A stretch of 64,000 bases of DNA from Polaromonas sp. CF318. GTDB lineage: Bacteria; Pseudomonadota; Gammaproteobacteria; Burkholderiales; Burkholderiaceae_C. The position numbers and the translations under genes were made by a program. The stretch covers positions 124,001 to 188,000 of the forward strand of contig NZ_AKIV01000039.1 in the NCBI RefSeq assembly GCF_000282655.1, read 5' to 3'. The notes under the pieces are model-generated. The model saw nothing but the letters and a program-made list of their open reading frames with translations. It ran no database searches and had not been told where the DNA came from. Of the stretch, positions 16,094 through 25,023 are shown in pieces. Positions within the stretch are counted from its first letter, which is position 1. Every line of letters begins with the position of its first letter.

Positions 16094-16705
16094 TTGACCC
16101 CACACACCCTCAAATCCGAAATTGCCGCCACGGCCGCCGCGCTGGTGGTGGAAGACGGGCTGGAATACGGCCCGGCCAAGCGCCGCGCCGTCAAGCAGAT
16201 GGCGCTGCCGGCCCGCACCGAGCTGCCCGGCAACGACGAACTCGAGGACGCGGTGCGCGAATACATCGCGCTGTTTTGCGCCGACACCCAGCCGGCCGAG
16301 CTTGCGGCGCTGCGTGAGCTGGCCCTGGTCTGGATGGAGCGCCTGGCGCAGTTCCGGCCCCATCTGGGCGGTGCCGTCTGGCATGGCACGGCCACGCGGC
16401 TGTCCGATATCTATATCCAGCTTTTCTGCGATGACCCCAAATCGGCCGAAATCGCGCTGATTGAGCACAATGTGGACTACGAGCCGCGCACCGTGACCGG
16501 TTTTACCGGCGACAGCGTGGAAGCGCTCAGCCTGCGAAGTGTGTGCAAACCTTTGAATGAAACTGTGGGTGTGCACCTGATGGTTTACGACCACGACGAC
16601 CTGCGCGGTGCCTTGAGGCCCGATACCAAGGGCCGAACGCCCCGGGGCGACATCGCCGCCGTGCAAAAATTATTGATCCCCCAAGCCGGAGCTCCAAACA
16701 CGTGA
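16094..16705 (+). CDS. Conserved protein of unclear function, adjacent to mpl
   Basis: The conserved-looking part runs from TLKSEIAATAAALVVEDGLEYGPAKRRAVKQ to the end, about 200 residues, with no membrane spans. I recall relatives in Burkholderiales carrying the label UDP-N-acetylmuramate-alanine ligase, but no Mur-ligase ATP loop or domain is present, so that label is probably borrowed from the neighbour. Acidic DxY-type motifs (RLSDIYIQLFCDDP, EHNVDYEPRTVTGF) suggest an enzyme or nucleic-acid factor, but I assign none. The start is uncertain: TTG 16094 fits the conserved block; ATG 15998 adds 32 unconvincing residues. The stop overlaps the next start (GTGA). Confidence 0.75.
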   Translation: MTPHTLKSEIAATAAALVVEDGLEYGPAKRRAVKQMALPARTELPGNDELEDAVREYIALFCADTQPAELAALRELALVWMERLAQFRPHLGGAVWHGTATRLSDIYIQLFCDDPKSAEIALIEHNVDYEPRTVTGFTGDSVEALSLRSVCKPLNETVGVHLMVYDHDDLRGALRPDTKGRTPRGDIAAVQKLLIPQAGAPNT

Positions 16706-17259
16706 ATCGCAGAAACATGCTTTATGGCGCAGCCGCCGCCGCGGCCGGCCTGGCCGGCGCCGGCGTTGCCTGGTGGGAGTTTCAGCCGCATCGGGTGGTG
16801 CCCGGGCAGGCTGAAACGGCGGTGGTGGGCGCGGCTGGCAACGCCTCCGACGCCTTCTGGCGCCTCAGTTTTGACACGCCGGATGGCAAGAACCTGTCCA
16901 TGAGCAGTTTTCGCGGCAAGCTCCTGCTGGTCAATTTCTGGGCCACCTGGTGCCCGCCCTGTGTCGAGGAACTGCCTTTATTGGATTATTTCTACCAGGA
17001 AAACCGCGATAAAAACCTGCAAATCGTGGGTTTGGCCGTCGATCAGCCCACTGCGGTACGGACCTGGCTGCAAACCAAGCCCCTGCATTTCCCGGTGGGT
17101 ATGGCCGGGCTGGGTGGGACGGAGCTCAGCAAATCGCTGGGCAACCTCGCCGGCAGCCTGCCGTTCACGGCGGTGTTCAGCGCCTCGGGAGAGCTGCTGC
17201 ACCGCAAGATTGGCAAGGTCCTGCCTGAAGACCTCGCGCAGTGGGCCAGGCTGGTCTAG
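16702..17259 (+). CDS. TlpA-family thiol:disulfide oxidoreductase
   Basis: The 185-residue protein starts at GTG 16702, overlapping the previous stop. It has a hydrophobic N-terminal signal/anchor (about residues 7-24) after two arginines, and then a periplasmic thioredoxin fold with the redox site WATWCPPCVEE (Cys84, Cys87) and a cis-Pro loop SLPFTAVF. TlpA/ResA proteins reduce periplasmic disulfides, often for cytochrome c or copper-site maturation. No cytochrome genes flank it, so the partner is unknown. Confidence 0.92.
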   Translation: MNRRNMLYGAAAAAAGLAGAGVAWWEFQPHRVVPGQAETAVVGAAGNASDAFWRLSFDTPDGKNLSMSSFRGKLLLVNFWATWCPPCVEELPLLDYFYQENRDKNLQIVGLAVDQPTAVRTWLQTKPLHFPVGMAGLGGTELSKSLGNLAGSLPFTAVFSASGELLHRKIGKVLPEDLAQWARLV

Positions 17260-17269
17260 AAGGCCGATA

Positions 17270-17291
17270 CGGGTTTTTGCACGAAAACCCG
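17270..17291 (+). terminator. Inverted repeat after the TlpA gene, possible transcript end
   Basis: CGGGTTTT (17270-17277) and AAAACCCG (17284-17291) form a perfect 8-bp stem with a 6-nt loop, 10 bp after the stop codon. No U-run follows, so it may be only a processing or stability hairpin. The rest of the 335-bp gap to accB holds the accB promoter and a long untranslated leader. Confidence 0.35.
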
Positions 17292-17368
17292 GCCAACCTG
17301 CAGCAATACGCTTCTAACAGCATTGTCTGAAGGGGATTTAGGGAAATCGAGGCCAACCGCCAGACGGT

Positions 17369-17397
17369 TTGGAATGGCCTCCGGCTTGATGTACACT
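17369..17397 (+). promoter_or_regulatory. Predicted sigma-70 promoter of accB-accC
   Basis: TTGGAA (17369-17374), 17-nt spacer, TACACT (17392-17397). Transcription would start near 17404 and leave an untranslated leader of about 190 nt before accB. In E. coli accBC is autoregulated through AccB; a long leader would allow extra control, but I see no specific RNA structure. Confidence 0.5.
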
Positions 17398-17594
17398 CTG
17401 CGCTTTCCCGGGGAATGCCGCCTGGTTCCTCCCCGCAGTAGTTAACTGATAAGCGCTTTAAAGCGTAAAAGCAGAAAGTAAGTGAAAAAAGAAGGAAGAT
17501 CGGTGGCCGCGTCAAGTGCGCCCTGTTTCCGGCCTTTCAGTCAAAAGCTGCGCCGAGATCCCGCGCCAGCATCTACCGTCGTTGGAGAGAACCC

Positions 17595-18050
17595 ATGGAT
17601 TTAAGAAAACTCAAAACCCTGATCGACCTCGTCTCGGAGTCCAACGTGTCCGAGCTGGAAATCACCGAAGCCGAAGGCAAGGTACGTATCGTCAAATCCA
17701 GCGGCGCTCCCGTCGTGATGCAGCAGCCGGTTGCCATGGTAGCAGCTCCCGCAGCGGCCCCGGCTGCCGGCGCGCCGGCGGCTCCGGCCCCCGAGGCGGC
17801 GCCCGCGGCCCCGGCCGGCCACGCCGTCAAGTCGCCCATGGTGGGCACTTTCTACCGCTCGGCCAGCCCCGGCGCCAAGCCCTTTGTCGAACTCGGCAGC
17901 GTGGTCAAGGAAGGCGAGACCATCTGCATCATCGAGGCCATGAAGATCCTCAACGAGATCGAAGCCGACAAGTCGGGCACGGTCACCAAGATTCTTTCGG
18001 AAAACGGCCAGGCTGTCGAATACGGCCAACCCCTCTTCATCATTGAATAA
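17595..18050 (+). CDS. accB: Biotin carboxyl carrier protein of acetyl-CoA carboxylase
   Basis: AccB carries the carboxyl group between biotin carboxylase (AccC, encoded next) and the carboxyltransferase. The 151 residues comprise an N-terminal alpha-helical domain (1-40), an Ala/Pro-rich flexible linker (about 44-76), and a biotinyl domain with [17 protein letters not shown] and the biotinylation site [12 protein letters not shown] (Lys117). GGAGAG precedes the start. accC follows after 42 bp, the usual operon. Confidence 0.97.
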   Translation: MDLRKLKTLIDLVSESNVSELEITEAEGKVRIVKSSGAPVVMQQPVAMVAAPAAAPAAGAPAAPAPEAAPAAPAGHAVKSPMVGTFYRSASPGAKPFVELGSVVKEGETICIIEAMKILNEIEADKSGTVTKILSENGQAVEYGQPLFIIE

Positions 18051-18092
18051 GCGGGGCGCAGCGCCTCCTTTTCAAACCAGGCTTACCGACGC

Positions 18093-19442
18093 ATGTTCAA
18101 AAAAATTCTGATCGCCAACCGCGGGGAGATCGCTTTGCGCATCCAGCGCGCCTGCCGCGAACTCGGTGTGAAGGCCGTGATGGTCTATTCCGAGGCCGAC
18201 CGCGAAGCGAAATACATCAAGCTGGCGGACGAGTCGGTCTGCATAGGCCCGGCGCCCTCCAAGGACAGCTACCTCAACATGCCGGCCATCATCTCGGCGG
18301 CCGAGGTGACGGATGCCGAAGCCATACACCCCGGCTACGGCTTCCTGAGCGAAAACGCCGATTTTGCCGAGCGGGTCGAGAAAAGCGGTTTCAAGTTCAT
18401 AGGCCCCTCGCCCGAGTCCATCCGCATCATGGGCGACAAGGTTTCGGCCAAGCAGACCATGATCAAGGCCGGCGTGCCCTGCGTGCCCGGCTCGGAAGGC
18501 GCCTTGCCTGATGACCCGGTCATCATCAAGCGCACCGCCAAGCAGATTGGTTACCCCGTCATCATCAAGGCGGCCGGCGGCGGCGGCGGGCGCGGCATGC
18601 GCGTGGTGCATACCGAGGCAGCCCTGCTACACGCGGTGCAGACCACCAAGGCCGAAGCCGGCGCGGCTTTCGGCAATCCCGAGGTCTACATGGAGAAATT
18701 CCTGCAGAACCCGCGGCACATCGAAATCCAGATCCTGGCCGACCAGCACAAAAATGCGGTCTGGCTGGGCGAGCGCGACTGTTCCATGCAGCGGCGCCAC
18801 CAGAAAGTCATGGAAGAGGCGCCGGCACCCGGCATTCCACGCAAGCTGATCGAGCGCATCGGCGAGCGCTGCGTCGCGGCTGTCAAGAAGATAGGCTATC
18901 GCGGCGCGGGCACTTTCGAGTTTCTCTACGAAAACGGCGAGTTCTATTTCATCGAAATGAACACCCGCGTGCAGGTGGAGCACCCCGTCACCGAGTGGAT
19001 CACCGGCGTGGACATCGTGCGCACCCAGATCATGGTGGCGGCCGGCGAAAAACTGCCTTTTGCCCAGCGCGACATCGAACTCAAGGGCCATTCCATCGAA
19101 TGCCGCATCAACGCGGAAGACCCCTACAAGTTCATTCCCTCGCCGGGCCGCATCACGACCTGGCACACCCCGGGCGGGCCGGGCGTGCGGGTGGACTCCC
19201 ACATTTACGCCAACTACTTCGTGCCGCCCAACTACGACTCCATGATCGGCAAGATCATCGTCCACGGCGACACGCGCGAGCAGGCCCTGGCCCGCATGAG
19301 CACGGCGCTGGCCGAGACCGTGGTCGAAGGCATCAACACCAACATCCCGCTGCACCGCGAACTGATGGTGGACGCCAAGTTCATGGACGGCGGCACCAAC
19401 ATCCACTATTTAGAAGAGTGGTTGTCCAAACGTGAGAGGTGA
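18093..19442 (+). CDS. accC: Acetyl-CoA carboxylase, biotin carboxylase subunit
   Basis: AccC carboxylates biotin on AccB using ATP and bicarbonate. At 449 residues it has the full E. coli length. Motifs seen are the N-terminal [20 protein letters not shown], the ATP-grasp glycine loop [13 protein letters not shown], and the catalytic [15 protein letters not shown]. The stop is followed immediately by a copy of the Comamonadaceae intergenic repeat. Confidence 0.98.
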   Translation: MFKKILIANRGEIALRIQRACRELGVKAVMVYSEADREAKYIKLADESVCIGPAPSKDSYLNMPAIISAAEVTDAEAIHPGYGFLSENADFAERVEKSGFKFIGPSPESIRIMGDKVSAKQTMIKAGVPCVPGSEGALPDDPVIIKRTAKQIGYPVIIKAAGGGGGRGMRVVHTEAALLHAVQTTKAEAGAAFGNPEVYMEKFLQNPRHIEIQILADQHKNAVWLGERDCSMQRRHQKVMEEAPAPGIPRKLIERIGERCVAAVKKIGYRGAGTFEFLYENGEFYFIEMNTRVQVEHPVTEWITGVDIVRTQIMVAAGEKLPFAQRDIELKGHSIECRINAEDPYKFIPSPGRITTWHTPGGPGVRVDSHIYANYFVPPNYDSMIGKIIVHGDTREQALARMSTALAETVVEGINTNIPLHRELMVDAKFMDGGTNIHYLEEWLSKRER

Positions 19443-19532
19443 GCCCCCACGCTCTCCCACTGCGTGTGGGTCGCTGCCCCCCGAGGGGGCCACCCGCCTG
19501 CGGTCTGGCAAAGCCAGTCCCGCGGCTCATGC
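19443..19532. repeat. Comamonadaceae-type intergenic repeat, copy 1
   Basis: AGCCCCCACGC, then a CCCCCCGAGGGGG palindrome, CCACCCGCCTGCGG, the hairpin CTGGCAAAGCCAG, and CCGCGGCTCATGC. The same ordered blocks recur at 44402-44493 and, more diverged, at 44312-44394. The two palindromes can fold into consecutive hairpins at the end of the accC transcript. Function is unknown; it may stabilise 3' ends, terminate transcription, or be a REP-type relic. Confidence 0.8.
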
Positions 19533-19580
19533 TTGAATGGGTTGCCGCGGGCCCTGTATCCAACTTTCCCTGGATAAATC

Positions 19581-20465
19581 ATGTTTGAACTGATCCTGCT
19601 GGCTCCTGTCGACGAGGTCGAGACGCTCAGCGAAGCGCTGGACGCGCTCGACGCGCTCAGCGTGTCGGTGGAAGACGCCGACGCGCAGACGCCGGCGGAG
19701 CAGGCCTTGTTCGGCGAGCCCGACATGCCGCCGCCCAAGGCGGGCTGGGAACGCTCCCGCATTGTTTCGCTGTTTGCCACCGAGGCCCTGGCGCGCGACG
19801 CGGCCGGCGTGCTGGCGGCGCAGGACTTTTTCGCGGGCTGCCGCGTCGTCGCCGTCCAGCCCGTGCCCGAGCAGGACTGGGTGCGCCTGACCCAGTCGCA
19901 GTTCGCGCCCGTGGACATCACCCCCGAATTCTGGGTCGTGCCGACCTGGCACGAGCCGCCGGCCGAGGCCAAACAGGTGATTCGCCTGGACCCGGGCCTG
20001 GCTTTCGGCACGGGCACGCACCCGACCACCCGCATGTGCCTGCGCTGGATCGCAGGCCGCACCGGGCAAGACCTGGGCCGCGTGCTCGACTACGGTTGCG
20101 GCTCAGGCATCCTCGCCATAGGCGCTGCGAAGTTCGGCGCGGTCGACATCGACGCCGTTGACATCGACCCGGCCGCCGTCGAATCGACGCTGGCCAATGC
20201 CGAGGCCAATCATGTGGCGCTCAAGGCCGGCCTGCCCGAGACCGCGTCCGGTCAGTACCGCACCGTGCTGGCCAACATCCTGGCCACGCCGCTCAAGGTG
20301 CTGGCGCCGCTGCTGTGCGCCCATGTCGAGAAAGGCGGGCACCTGGTGCTCGCCGGCATCCTGGAGCGCCAGGCCGACGAGCTCAAGCAAGCCTACGCTC
20401 CCTATTGCCAACTCAAGGTGCATGATGCGCAAGAGGGCTGGATCCTGATGACCGCCGGCTTCTAG
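19581..20465 (+). CDS. prmA: Ribosomal protein L11 methyltransferase PrmA
   Basis: PrmA methylates lysines and the N-terminus of ribosomal protein L11 with S-adenosylmethionine. The 294-residue protein has the N-terminal ferredoxin-like domain and then the class I methyltransferase domain with DPGLAFGTGTHPTTRMCL, the SAM loop LDYGCGSGILAIGAAKFG and the catalytic-loop NILATPLKVLAP. Position after accBC is the common Burkholderiales order. Between accC and prmA lies the repeat at 19443-19532. Confidence 0.97.
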   Translation: MFELILLAPVDEVETLSEALDALDALSVSVEDADAQTPAEQALFGEPDMPPPKAGWERSRIVSLFATEALARDAAGVLAAQDFFAGCRVVAVQPVPEQDWVRLTQSQFAPVDITPEFWVVPTWHEPPAEAKQVIRLDPGLAFGTGTHPTTRMCLRWIAGRTGQDLGRVLDYGCGSGILAIGAAKFGAVDIDAVDIDPAAVESTLANAEANHVALKAGLPETASGQYRTVLANILATPLKVLAPLLCAHVEKGGHLVLAGILERQADELKQAYAPYCQLKVHDAQEGWILMTAGF

Positions 20466-20517
20466 GCCGTCCGGCAGGGCGTCAACGTGGGTCGCCACCC
20501 CTACAATACAGCGCTAA

Positions 20518-21639
20518 ATGAGCCTGATTACGCGCTGTCCCGCATGCGGCACGATGTTCAAAGTCGTGACCGACCAACTCAAAGTCTCACAAGGCTGGGT
20601 GCGATGCGGCCATTGCGCTGAAGTGTTCGATGCGTCAGCCCATCTGCTGCCGCGCGATATGTCCTCGCTGACAGCGCCCGCGCCTGCGGCCACGCTGACC
20701 GCCGCCCCCGAGCCCCCGCCACCGGAATTCGACCGTCCCACCGAGCCCCAAAGCCTGCCCTCGGCGGACCCGCCGGTGGAGCCGGCCCGGCAGGAATGGG
20801 CGCCGGCCCGCTCGTTTGCCGACAGGATGCCGCTGCGGCCTTCCAGCCCCGGCAGGGATGAAGCCCAGGACAGCGCCACCGACTTTGATCCCGTGCGCTG
20901 GAAGCAGGCGAAGCAGGAACGCCAGCTCGATCCGCTGGAGCTGCCCGCCGAATCGCTGCCCGAGGCGCCCTTGCCGCGCCAGCCGGCCATGGTTCACCAG
21001 ACCGTCGAGGACGATTCCAGCTTCGCATACTCGGATGTGGATTCCGGCATGCCGGGGCGGCCGATGGAGCACGACGTGTCGTTTGTGCGGGATGCCCGGC
21101 GCAAGGCCTTCTGGCGAAAACCGCTGACGCGCCTGTCGCTCTCCCTGCTGTCGCTGCTGCTGTTGGCCACGCTGGCGGCCCAGTGGGCTGTCCAGCAAAG
21201 GGATATGCTGGCCGCGCTGGAGCCTCGGCTGCTTCCGGCGCTGCAGGCCTTGTGCGGTCCGCTGCGCTGTGAAATCCGCCCGCCTCGCCATATTGAGGCG
21301 CTGGTGATCGACAGCTCCACCTTCAACCGCATCGCCCCCGACGCCTACCGCCTGAGCTTCACCCTCAAGAACACCGGCGTGGCGGCGCTGGAAATGCCCT
21401 CGCTGGAAGTGACCCTGACCGACACCCAGGACCAGGCTGTGGTGCGCCGCGTCCTGGCGCCGGCCCAGTTCGGCGCGAAGGCCGTGACGCTGGCAGCCCA
21501 ATCCGAACTGGCGGGGCTGGTCATCATGAAAGTCTCGGGGGATGCGGCTGCCGCATCGTCCCCTTCCTCCTCTTCTTCCGCTTCGGCGGCCGCACCCCTG
21601 CGGGTGGCGGGCTACCGTGTCCTGGCTTTTTATCCCTGA
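20518..21639 (+). CDS. Zinc-ribbon and DUF3426 domain membrane protein
   Basis: The 373-residue protein opens with a four-cysteine finger (CPAC at 7-10, CGHC at 30-33) of the MJ0042 type, followed by a long Pro/Ala/Glu-rich linker. One transmembrane helix (about residues 200-222, LSLSLLSLLLLATLAAQWAV) precedes a C-terminal DUF3426 beta-rich domain that would be periplasmic. The layout cytosolic finger, linker, span, outer domain suggests a sensor or scaffold, but the role is unknown. It follows prmA by 52 bp, a conserved neighbourhood in Betaproteobacteria. Confidence 0.88.
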   Translation: MSLITRCPACGTMFKVVTDQLKVSQGWVRCGHCAEVFDASAHLLPRDMSSLTAPAPAATLTAAPEPPPPEFDRPTEPQSLPSADPPVEPARQEWAPARSFADRMPLRPSSPGRDEAQDSATDFDPVRWKQAKQERQLDPLELPAESLPEAPLPRQPAMVHQTVEDDSSFAYSDVDSGMPGRPMEHDVSFVRDARRKAFWRKPLTRLSLSLLSLLLLATLAAQWAVQQRDMLAALEPRLLPALQALCGPLRCEIRPPRHIEALVIDSSTFNRIAPDAYRLSFTLKNTGVAALEMPSLEVTLTDTQDQAVVRRVLAPAQFGAKAVTLAAQSELAGLVIMKVSGDAAAASSPSSSSSASAAAPLRVAGYRVLAFYP

Positions 21640-21657
21640 TTGAAACGAGAAAACTCA

Positions 21658-22560
21658 ATGTCCGCTGTTATCTGTGGCTCCCTGGCGTTTGACACCATCA
21701 TGACTTTCGAGGGGCGCTTTTCCGAGCAGATCCTGCCCGACCAGCTGCATATCCTCAATGTGTCCTTCCTGGTGCCGGCGCTGCGCCGCGAATTCGGCGG
21801 TTGCGCCGGCAACATCGCCTACAGCCTGCGGCAGCTGGGCGGTACCGCCCTGCCCATGGCGACGGTCGGCAGCGACGGCGCCGAGTATGTGGAGCGCATG
21901 AAGACGCTGGGCATCAGCACCGAGTTCGTGCGCCAGGTCGGCGACACCTACACCGCGCAGGCCATGATCATGACCGACCGCGACAACAACCAGATCACGG
22001 CTTTCCATCCCGGCGCGATGATGCAAGCCCATGTGACCCGCATCGCGGCGCGTGGGGACATCAAGCTGGGCATCATTTCGCCCGACGGGCGCGATGCCAT
22101 GCTGCAGCATGCCGAGCAGTTCAAGGCCGCCGGCATTCCTTTTGTGTTCGATCCGGGCCAGGGCCTGCCCATGTTCGACGGCAAGGAACTCGCGCATTTC
22201 GTCGAACTGGCGACCTGGGTGACGGTGAATGACTACGAGGCCAAGATGCTCTGCGACCGCACCGGCTTGTCCTGCGCCGAATTGTCGCGGCGCGTGCAGG
22301 GCCTGGTGGTGACTTTGGGCGCCGAAGGCTGCGAGGTCTGGATAGACGGCGAAAAAACCCTGGTGCCGCCTGTGAAGGCCGAGACCGTGGTGGACCCGAC
22401 CGGCTGCGGTGACGCCTTTCGCGGGGCGCTGCTGTTCGGCCTGGAGCAAGGCTGGCCGCTGGTGCGCTGCGCCGCGCTGGGCAACCGGGTCGGCGCGCTC
22501 AAGATCGCGACGCGCGGCGGCCAGAACTACACGCTGTCGGCCGAGCAGCTCGCGGCTTAA
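21658..22560 (+). CDS. PfkB-family carbohydrate kinase (adenosine-kinase-like)
   Basis: The 300-residue protein has the two PfkB signatures: an N-terminal GGCAGNIAYSLRQLGG and a C-terminal DPTGCGDAFRGALLFG with the catalytic Asp of the GxGD anion hole. Enzymes of this form phosphorylate ribose-type sugars or nucleosides, and the closest style is bacterial adenosine kinase/ribokinase-like proteins. The ATG at 21658 has GAGAAAA upstream; an in-frame TTG at 21640 touches the previous stop. Substrate is not deducible. Confidence 0.9.
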   Translation: MSAVICGSLAFDTIMTFEGRFSEQILPDQLHILNVSFLVPALRREFGGCAGNIAYSLRQLGGTALPMATVGSDGAEYVERMKTLGISTEFVRQVGDTYTAQAMIMTDRDNNQITAFHPGAMMQAHVTRIAARGDIKLGIISPDGRDAMLQHAEQFKAAGIPFVFDPGQGLPMFDGKELAHFVELATWVTVNDYEAKMLCDRTGLSCAELSRRVQGLVVTLGAEGCEVWIDGEKTLVPPVKAETVVDPTGCGDAFRGALLFGLEQGWPLVRCAALGNRVGALKIATRGGQNYTLSAEQLAA

Positions 22561-22570
22561 GGGGCGTCGA

Positions 22571-22918
22571 TCAGGCGGGTGGGCCGTCTTTACCTAGCGC
22601 TTTCGCCAGTTCATCCCAGGCGGCCCAGTCGGCCGCCGCGGCGTTCACGCGCAGCTGTTTGCGCCTGGAGGTCTCCCCGCGCGCCAGCGTGACCGCCTGC
22701 TGCGGAATACCGAGGCAGCCGGCCAGCCATTTCACGAGTGCCTGGTTGGCCTTGCCGTCCACCGGCGGCGCCTGCAGCCGCAGGCGCAGCGCCTGCTGGC
22801 CGGCTTCGCCGTGCAGGCCCACGGCCTGGGTTTTGGCGGCATTCGGCACCACGTGCACGTCGACCAGCACGTCGCCGTTCTTTTCCATCCGCAGAAAGGC
22901 AAGGTCAGGCAGTGGCAT
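22571..22918 (-). CDS. DUF167 (YggU-type) protein
   Basis: From MPLPDLAFL this is a 115-residue protein with the DUF167 pattern: VHVVPNAAKTQAVG, LRLRLQAPPVDGKANQALVKWLA and the final SRRKQLRV segment. The family is widespread, and function is unknown. A second Met seven codons upstream (22939) abuts the terminator of the histone-like gene, so I prefer 22918. It converges on the kinase gene. Confidence 0.88.
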   Translation of the reverse strand: MPLPDLAFLRMEKNGDVLVDVHVVPNAAKTQAVGLHGEAGQQALRLRLQAPPVDGKANQALVKWLAGCLGIPQQAVTLARGETSRRKQLRVNAAAADWAAWDELAKALGKDGPPA

Positions 22919-22940
22919 GGGCGGGGTGATGGGGGGCATG

Positions 22941-22971
22941 AAAAAAGCCCGACATCTTTCGATATCGGGCT
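22941..22971 (-). terminator. Rho-independent terminator of the histone-like gene
   Basis: Read on the minus strand, AGCCCGATATC, loop GAAA, GATGTCGGGCT, then a run of U. The stem is 11 bp with one G-U pair and a stable GNRA loop. It sits just after the stop of the lysine-rich protein and immediately before the DUF167 gene. Confidence 0.9.
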
Positions 22972-22993
22972 CTAAGCAGAATTACCTTACTGC

Positions 22994-23467
22994 TTACGGC
23001 TTGCTGGCTGTCGGAAACGGCCAGGCAGCTTGCGGGTTCAGAGTAGTCTGAGCCGCAGGGGCAGCCGCTGCAGCAGGTGCTTTCGCAGCTTTGGCAGCAG
23101 GTTTTTTCGCGGCTTTCTTCGCAGCGGGCTTTTTCGCTGCTTTCTTGGCGGCAGGCTTCTTCGCAGCGGCTTTCTTGGCCGCTGGTTTCTTCGCTACCTT
23201 TTTCGCGGCCTTCTTGGCTGCTGGCTTTTTCGCTGCGGCTTTCTTCGCCGCTGGCTTCTTGGCCGCTACCTTCTTGGCTGCTGGCTTTTTCGCTGGCGAT
23301 TTTTTCGCAGCTGGCTTCTTGGCCGCTACTTTTTTCGCTGGAGCTTTTTTAGCCGGAGCTTTTTTCGCTGCTACTTTTTTAGCAGGAGCCTTCTTAGCTG
23401 CTGCCTTTTTAGCAGGAGCCTTCTTCGGAGCAGCTTTTTTAGCCGCAGTTTTTTTCGCAGTTGCCAT
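22994..23467 (-). CDS. Lysine/alanine/proline-rich histone H1-like DNA-binding protein
   Basis: The 157-residue protein from [16 protein letters not shown] consists almost entirely of KKAPAKK, KKAAAKK and KKPAAKK repeats, ending in an uncharged tail ([17 protein letters not shown]). This is the composition of bacterial histone H1-like nucleoid proteins (Hc1/AlgP type), which coat DNA non-specifically. AAGGAG lies seven bases before the ATG at 23467; a longer start (23485) would have no such site. Repeat number in such genes varies between strains by slippage. It has its own terminator. Confidence 0.9.
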   Translation of the reverse strand: MATAKKTAAKKAAPKKAPAKKAAAKKAPAKKVAAKKAPAKKAPAKKVAAKKPAAKKSPAKKPAAKKVAAKKPAAKKAAAKKPAAKKAAKKVAKKPAAKKAAAKKPAAKKAAKKPAAKKAAKKPAAKAAKAPAAAAAPAAQTTLNPQAAWPFPTASKP

Positions 23468-23663
23468 AGTTTTCTCCTTGATCACGTTGCAAAGAGCACT
23501 TCACGGTTGGAGTACGTAAAGCGATTCACGGCGTTGGGCCCCGGATAAACCGGTCCCAGCGCCGCGAACACAGGAGCAAAGCCCAGCGCGCACTCTGCGG
23601 TGCTGTCGTTGGTCGTTGCAATTCTAGAAATCATTGTCGGCTTGTGTTGCGCGTCTTGTTCAA

Positions 23664-24890
23664 TCAATCCCAGGAAAGGGCACCACCGGACTGGTACTCG
23701 ATCACGCGGGTTTCAAAGAAGTTGCGTTCTTTTTTCAGGTCGATCATTTCGCTCATCCACGGGAATGGATTCTCCTCGTTGGGGAAGAGAGTTTCAAGTC
23801 CGATCTGCGTGGCGCGGCGATTGGCGATGTAGCGCAGGTAGCCCTTGAACATGGAAGCGTTCAGGCCGAGCACGCCGCGCGGCATGGTGTCCTCGGCGTA
23901 GCGGTATTCCAGTTCGACGGCTTTCATGAACAGGGCCTTGATCTCGGCCTTGAACTCCGCCGTCCAGAGGTGCGGGTTCTCCAGCTTGAGCTGGTTGATC
24001 AGGTCGATGCCGAAATTGCAGTGCATGGACTCGTCGCGCAGGATGTACTGGTACTGCTCGGCGGCGCCGGTCATCTTGTTCTGGCGGCCCAAGGCGAGGA
24101 TCTGCGTGAAGCCGACGTAGAAGAAGAGGCCTTCCATCAGGCAGGCGAAGACGATCAGCGACTTGAGCAGGGTCTGGTCGGCCTCGGGCGTGCCGGTCTT
24201 GAAGTGCGGGTTGGAGATGACTTCAATGAAAGGGATCAGGAACTGGTCCTTGTCCTTGATGGACTGGACTTCGTTATAGGCGTTGAAGATCTCGCTTTCG
24301 TCCAGGCCCAGCGACTCGGTGATGTACTGGTAGGCATGGGTGTGGATGGCTTCCTCGAATGCCTGGCGCAGCAGGAACTGGCGGCACTCGGGCGCCGTGA
24401 TGTGGCGGTAGGTGCCCAGCACGATGTTGTTGGCGGCCAGCGAGTCGGCGGTCACGAAGAAACCCAGATTGCGCTTGACCAGGCGGCGTTCGTCCTCGGT
24501 CAGGCCGTTCGGGTCTTTCCAGAGCGCGATGTCGCGCGTCATGTTCACCTCCTGCGGCATCCAGTGGTTGGCGCAGGTGGCGAGGTATTTTTCCCAGGCC
24601 CATTTGTATTTGAAGGGCACCAGCTGGTTGACGTCGGTCTGGCCGTTGATGATGCGCTTGTCGGAAGCTTTGACGCGCTGCGCCTTGGCGGGTTCGGCGG
24701 AGACAGGAGCCGAAGGGGCCGCAGCTTGCGCAGGTGTGAAGGCGCCGTCGTTGAGCATGCGCACTTGCGCCTGGGGTTGCTCGGCGGCGTTAAAAGAAAG
24801 AGGCGGAAGTTCCATCGAGCGGCCTTCGGGCGAGCCGCTGTTCTGAGGTGTTTGCAACGATGGTTTGACTTCTTCGTCCCAGGTCAACAT
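23664..24890 (-). CDS. nrdB: Class Ia ribonucleoside-diphosphate reductase, beta subunit
   Basis: NrdB supplies the tyrosyl radical for dNTP synthesis by NrdA. The 408-residue protein starts at [12 protein letters not shown]. The diiron ligands are visible as Asp149 (TADSLAANN), Glu180 and His183 ([10 protein letters not shown]), and later Glu and His in CLMEG and RDESMHCNF; the radical Tyr187 is present in HTHAYQYI. Compared with E. coli NrdB there is an N-terminal extension of about 65 residues, Pro/Ala-rich. It lies 133 bp after nrdA in the same direction. Confidence 0.96.
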   Translation of the reverse strand: MLTWDEEVKPSLQTPQNSGSPEGRSMELPPLSFNAAEQPQAQVRMLNDGAFTPAQAAAPSAPVSAEPAKAQRVKASDKRIINGQTDVNQLVPFKYKWAWEKYLATCANHWMPQEVNMTRDIALWKDPNGLTEDERRLVKRNLGFFVTADSLAANNIVLGTYRHITAPECRQFLLRQAFEEAIHTHAYQYITESLGLDESEIFNAYNEVQSIKDKDQFLIPFIEVISNPHFKTGTPEADQTLLKSLIVFACLMEGLFFYVGFTQILALGRQNKMTGAAEQYQYILRDESMHCNFGIDLINQLKLENPHLWTAEFKAEIKALFMKAVELEYRYAEDTMPRGVLGLNASMFKGYLRYIANRRATQIGLETLFPNEENPFPWMSEMIDLKKERNFFETRVIEYQSGGALSWD

Positions 24891-24922
24891 AGAGGTTTCC
24901 AATACTGTGGGATTATGAAAGC

Positions 24923-24958
24923 AGCGATACAAAATGAAAAGTGTTCATTCACATCGCT
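24923..24958 (-). other. Inverted repeat in the nrdA-nrdB gap (nrdB 5' leader)
   Basis: AGCGAT (24923-24928) pairs with ATCGCT (24953-24958), and AATGAA (24933-24938) with TTCATT (24944-24949), giving a 12-bp interrupted hairpin 33 bp before the nrdB start. A second GC stem (GCGGCC/GGCCGC) lies nearer to nrdA. These could tune the NrdA:NrdB ratio by processing or protect the nrdB message. No experimental basis is known to me. Confidence 0.45.
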
Positions 24959-25023
24959 ACAAAATTGTGTTGCTCATATACATCGAATCGTGCGGCCGGG
25001 TGGCCGCGCGATCCGGTGTTTTT

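Noticed and set aside
22994..23467. Tandem short repeats that could look like a CRISPR array or satellite
   Set aside because: The repeat units are codons of a lysine-rich protein with its own ribosome-binding site and terminator; there are no unique spacers of constant length.
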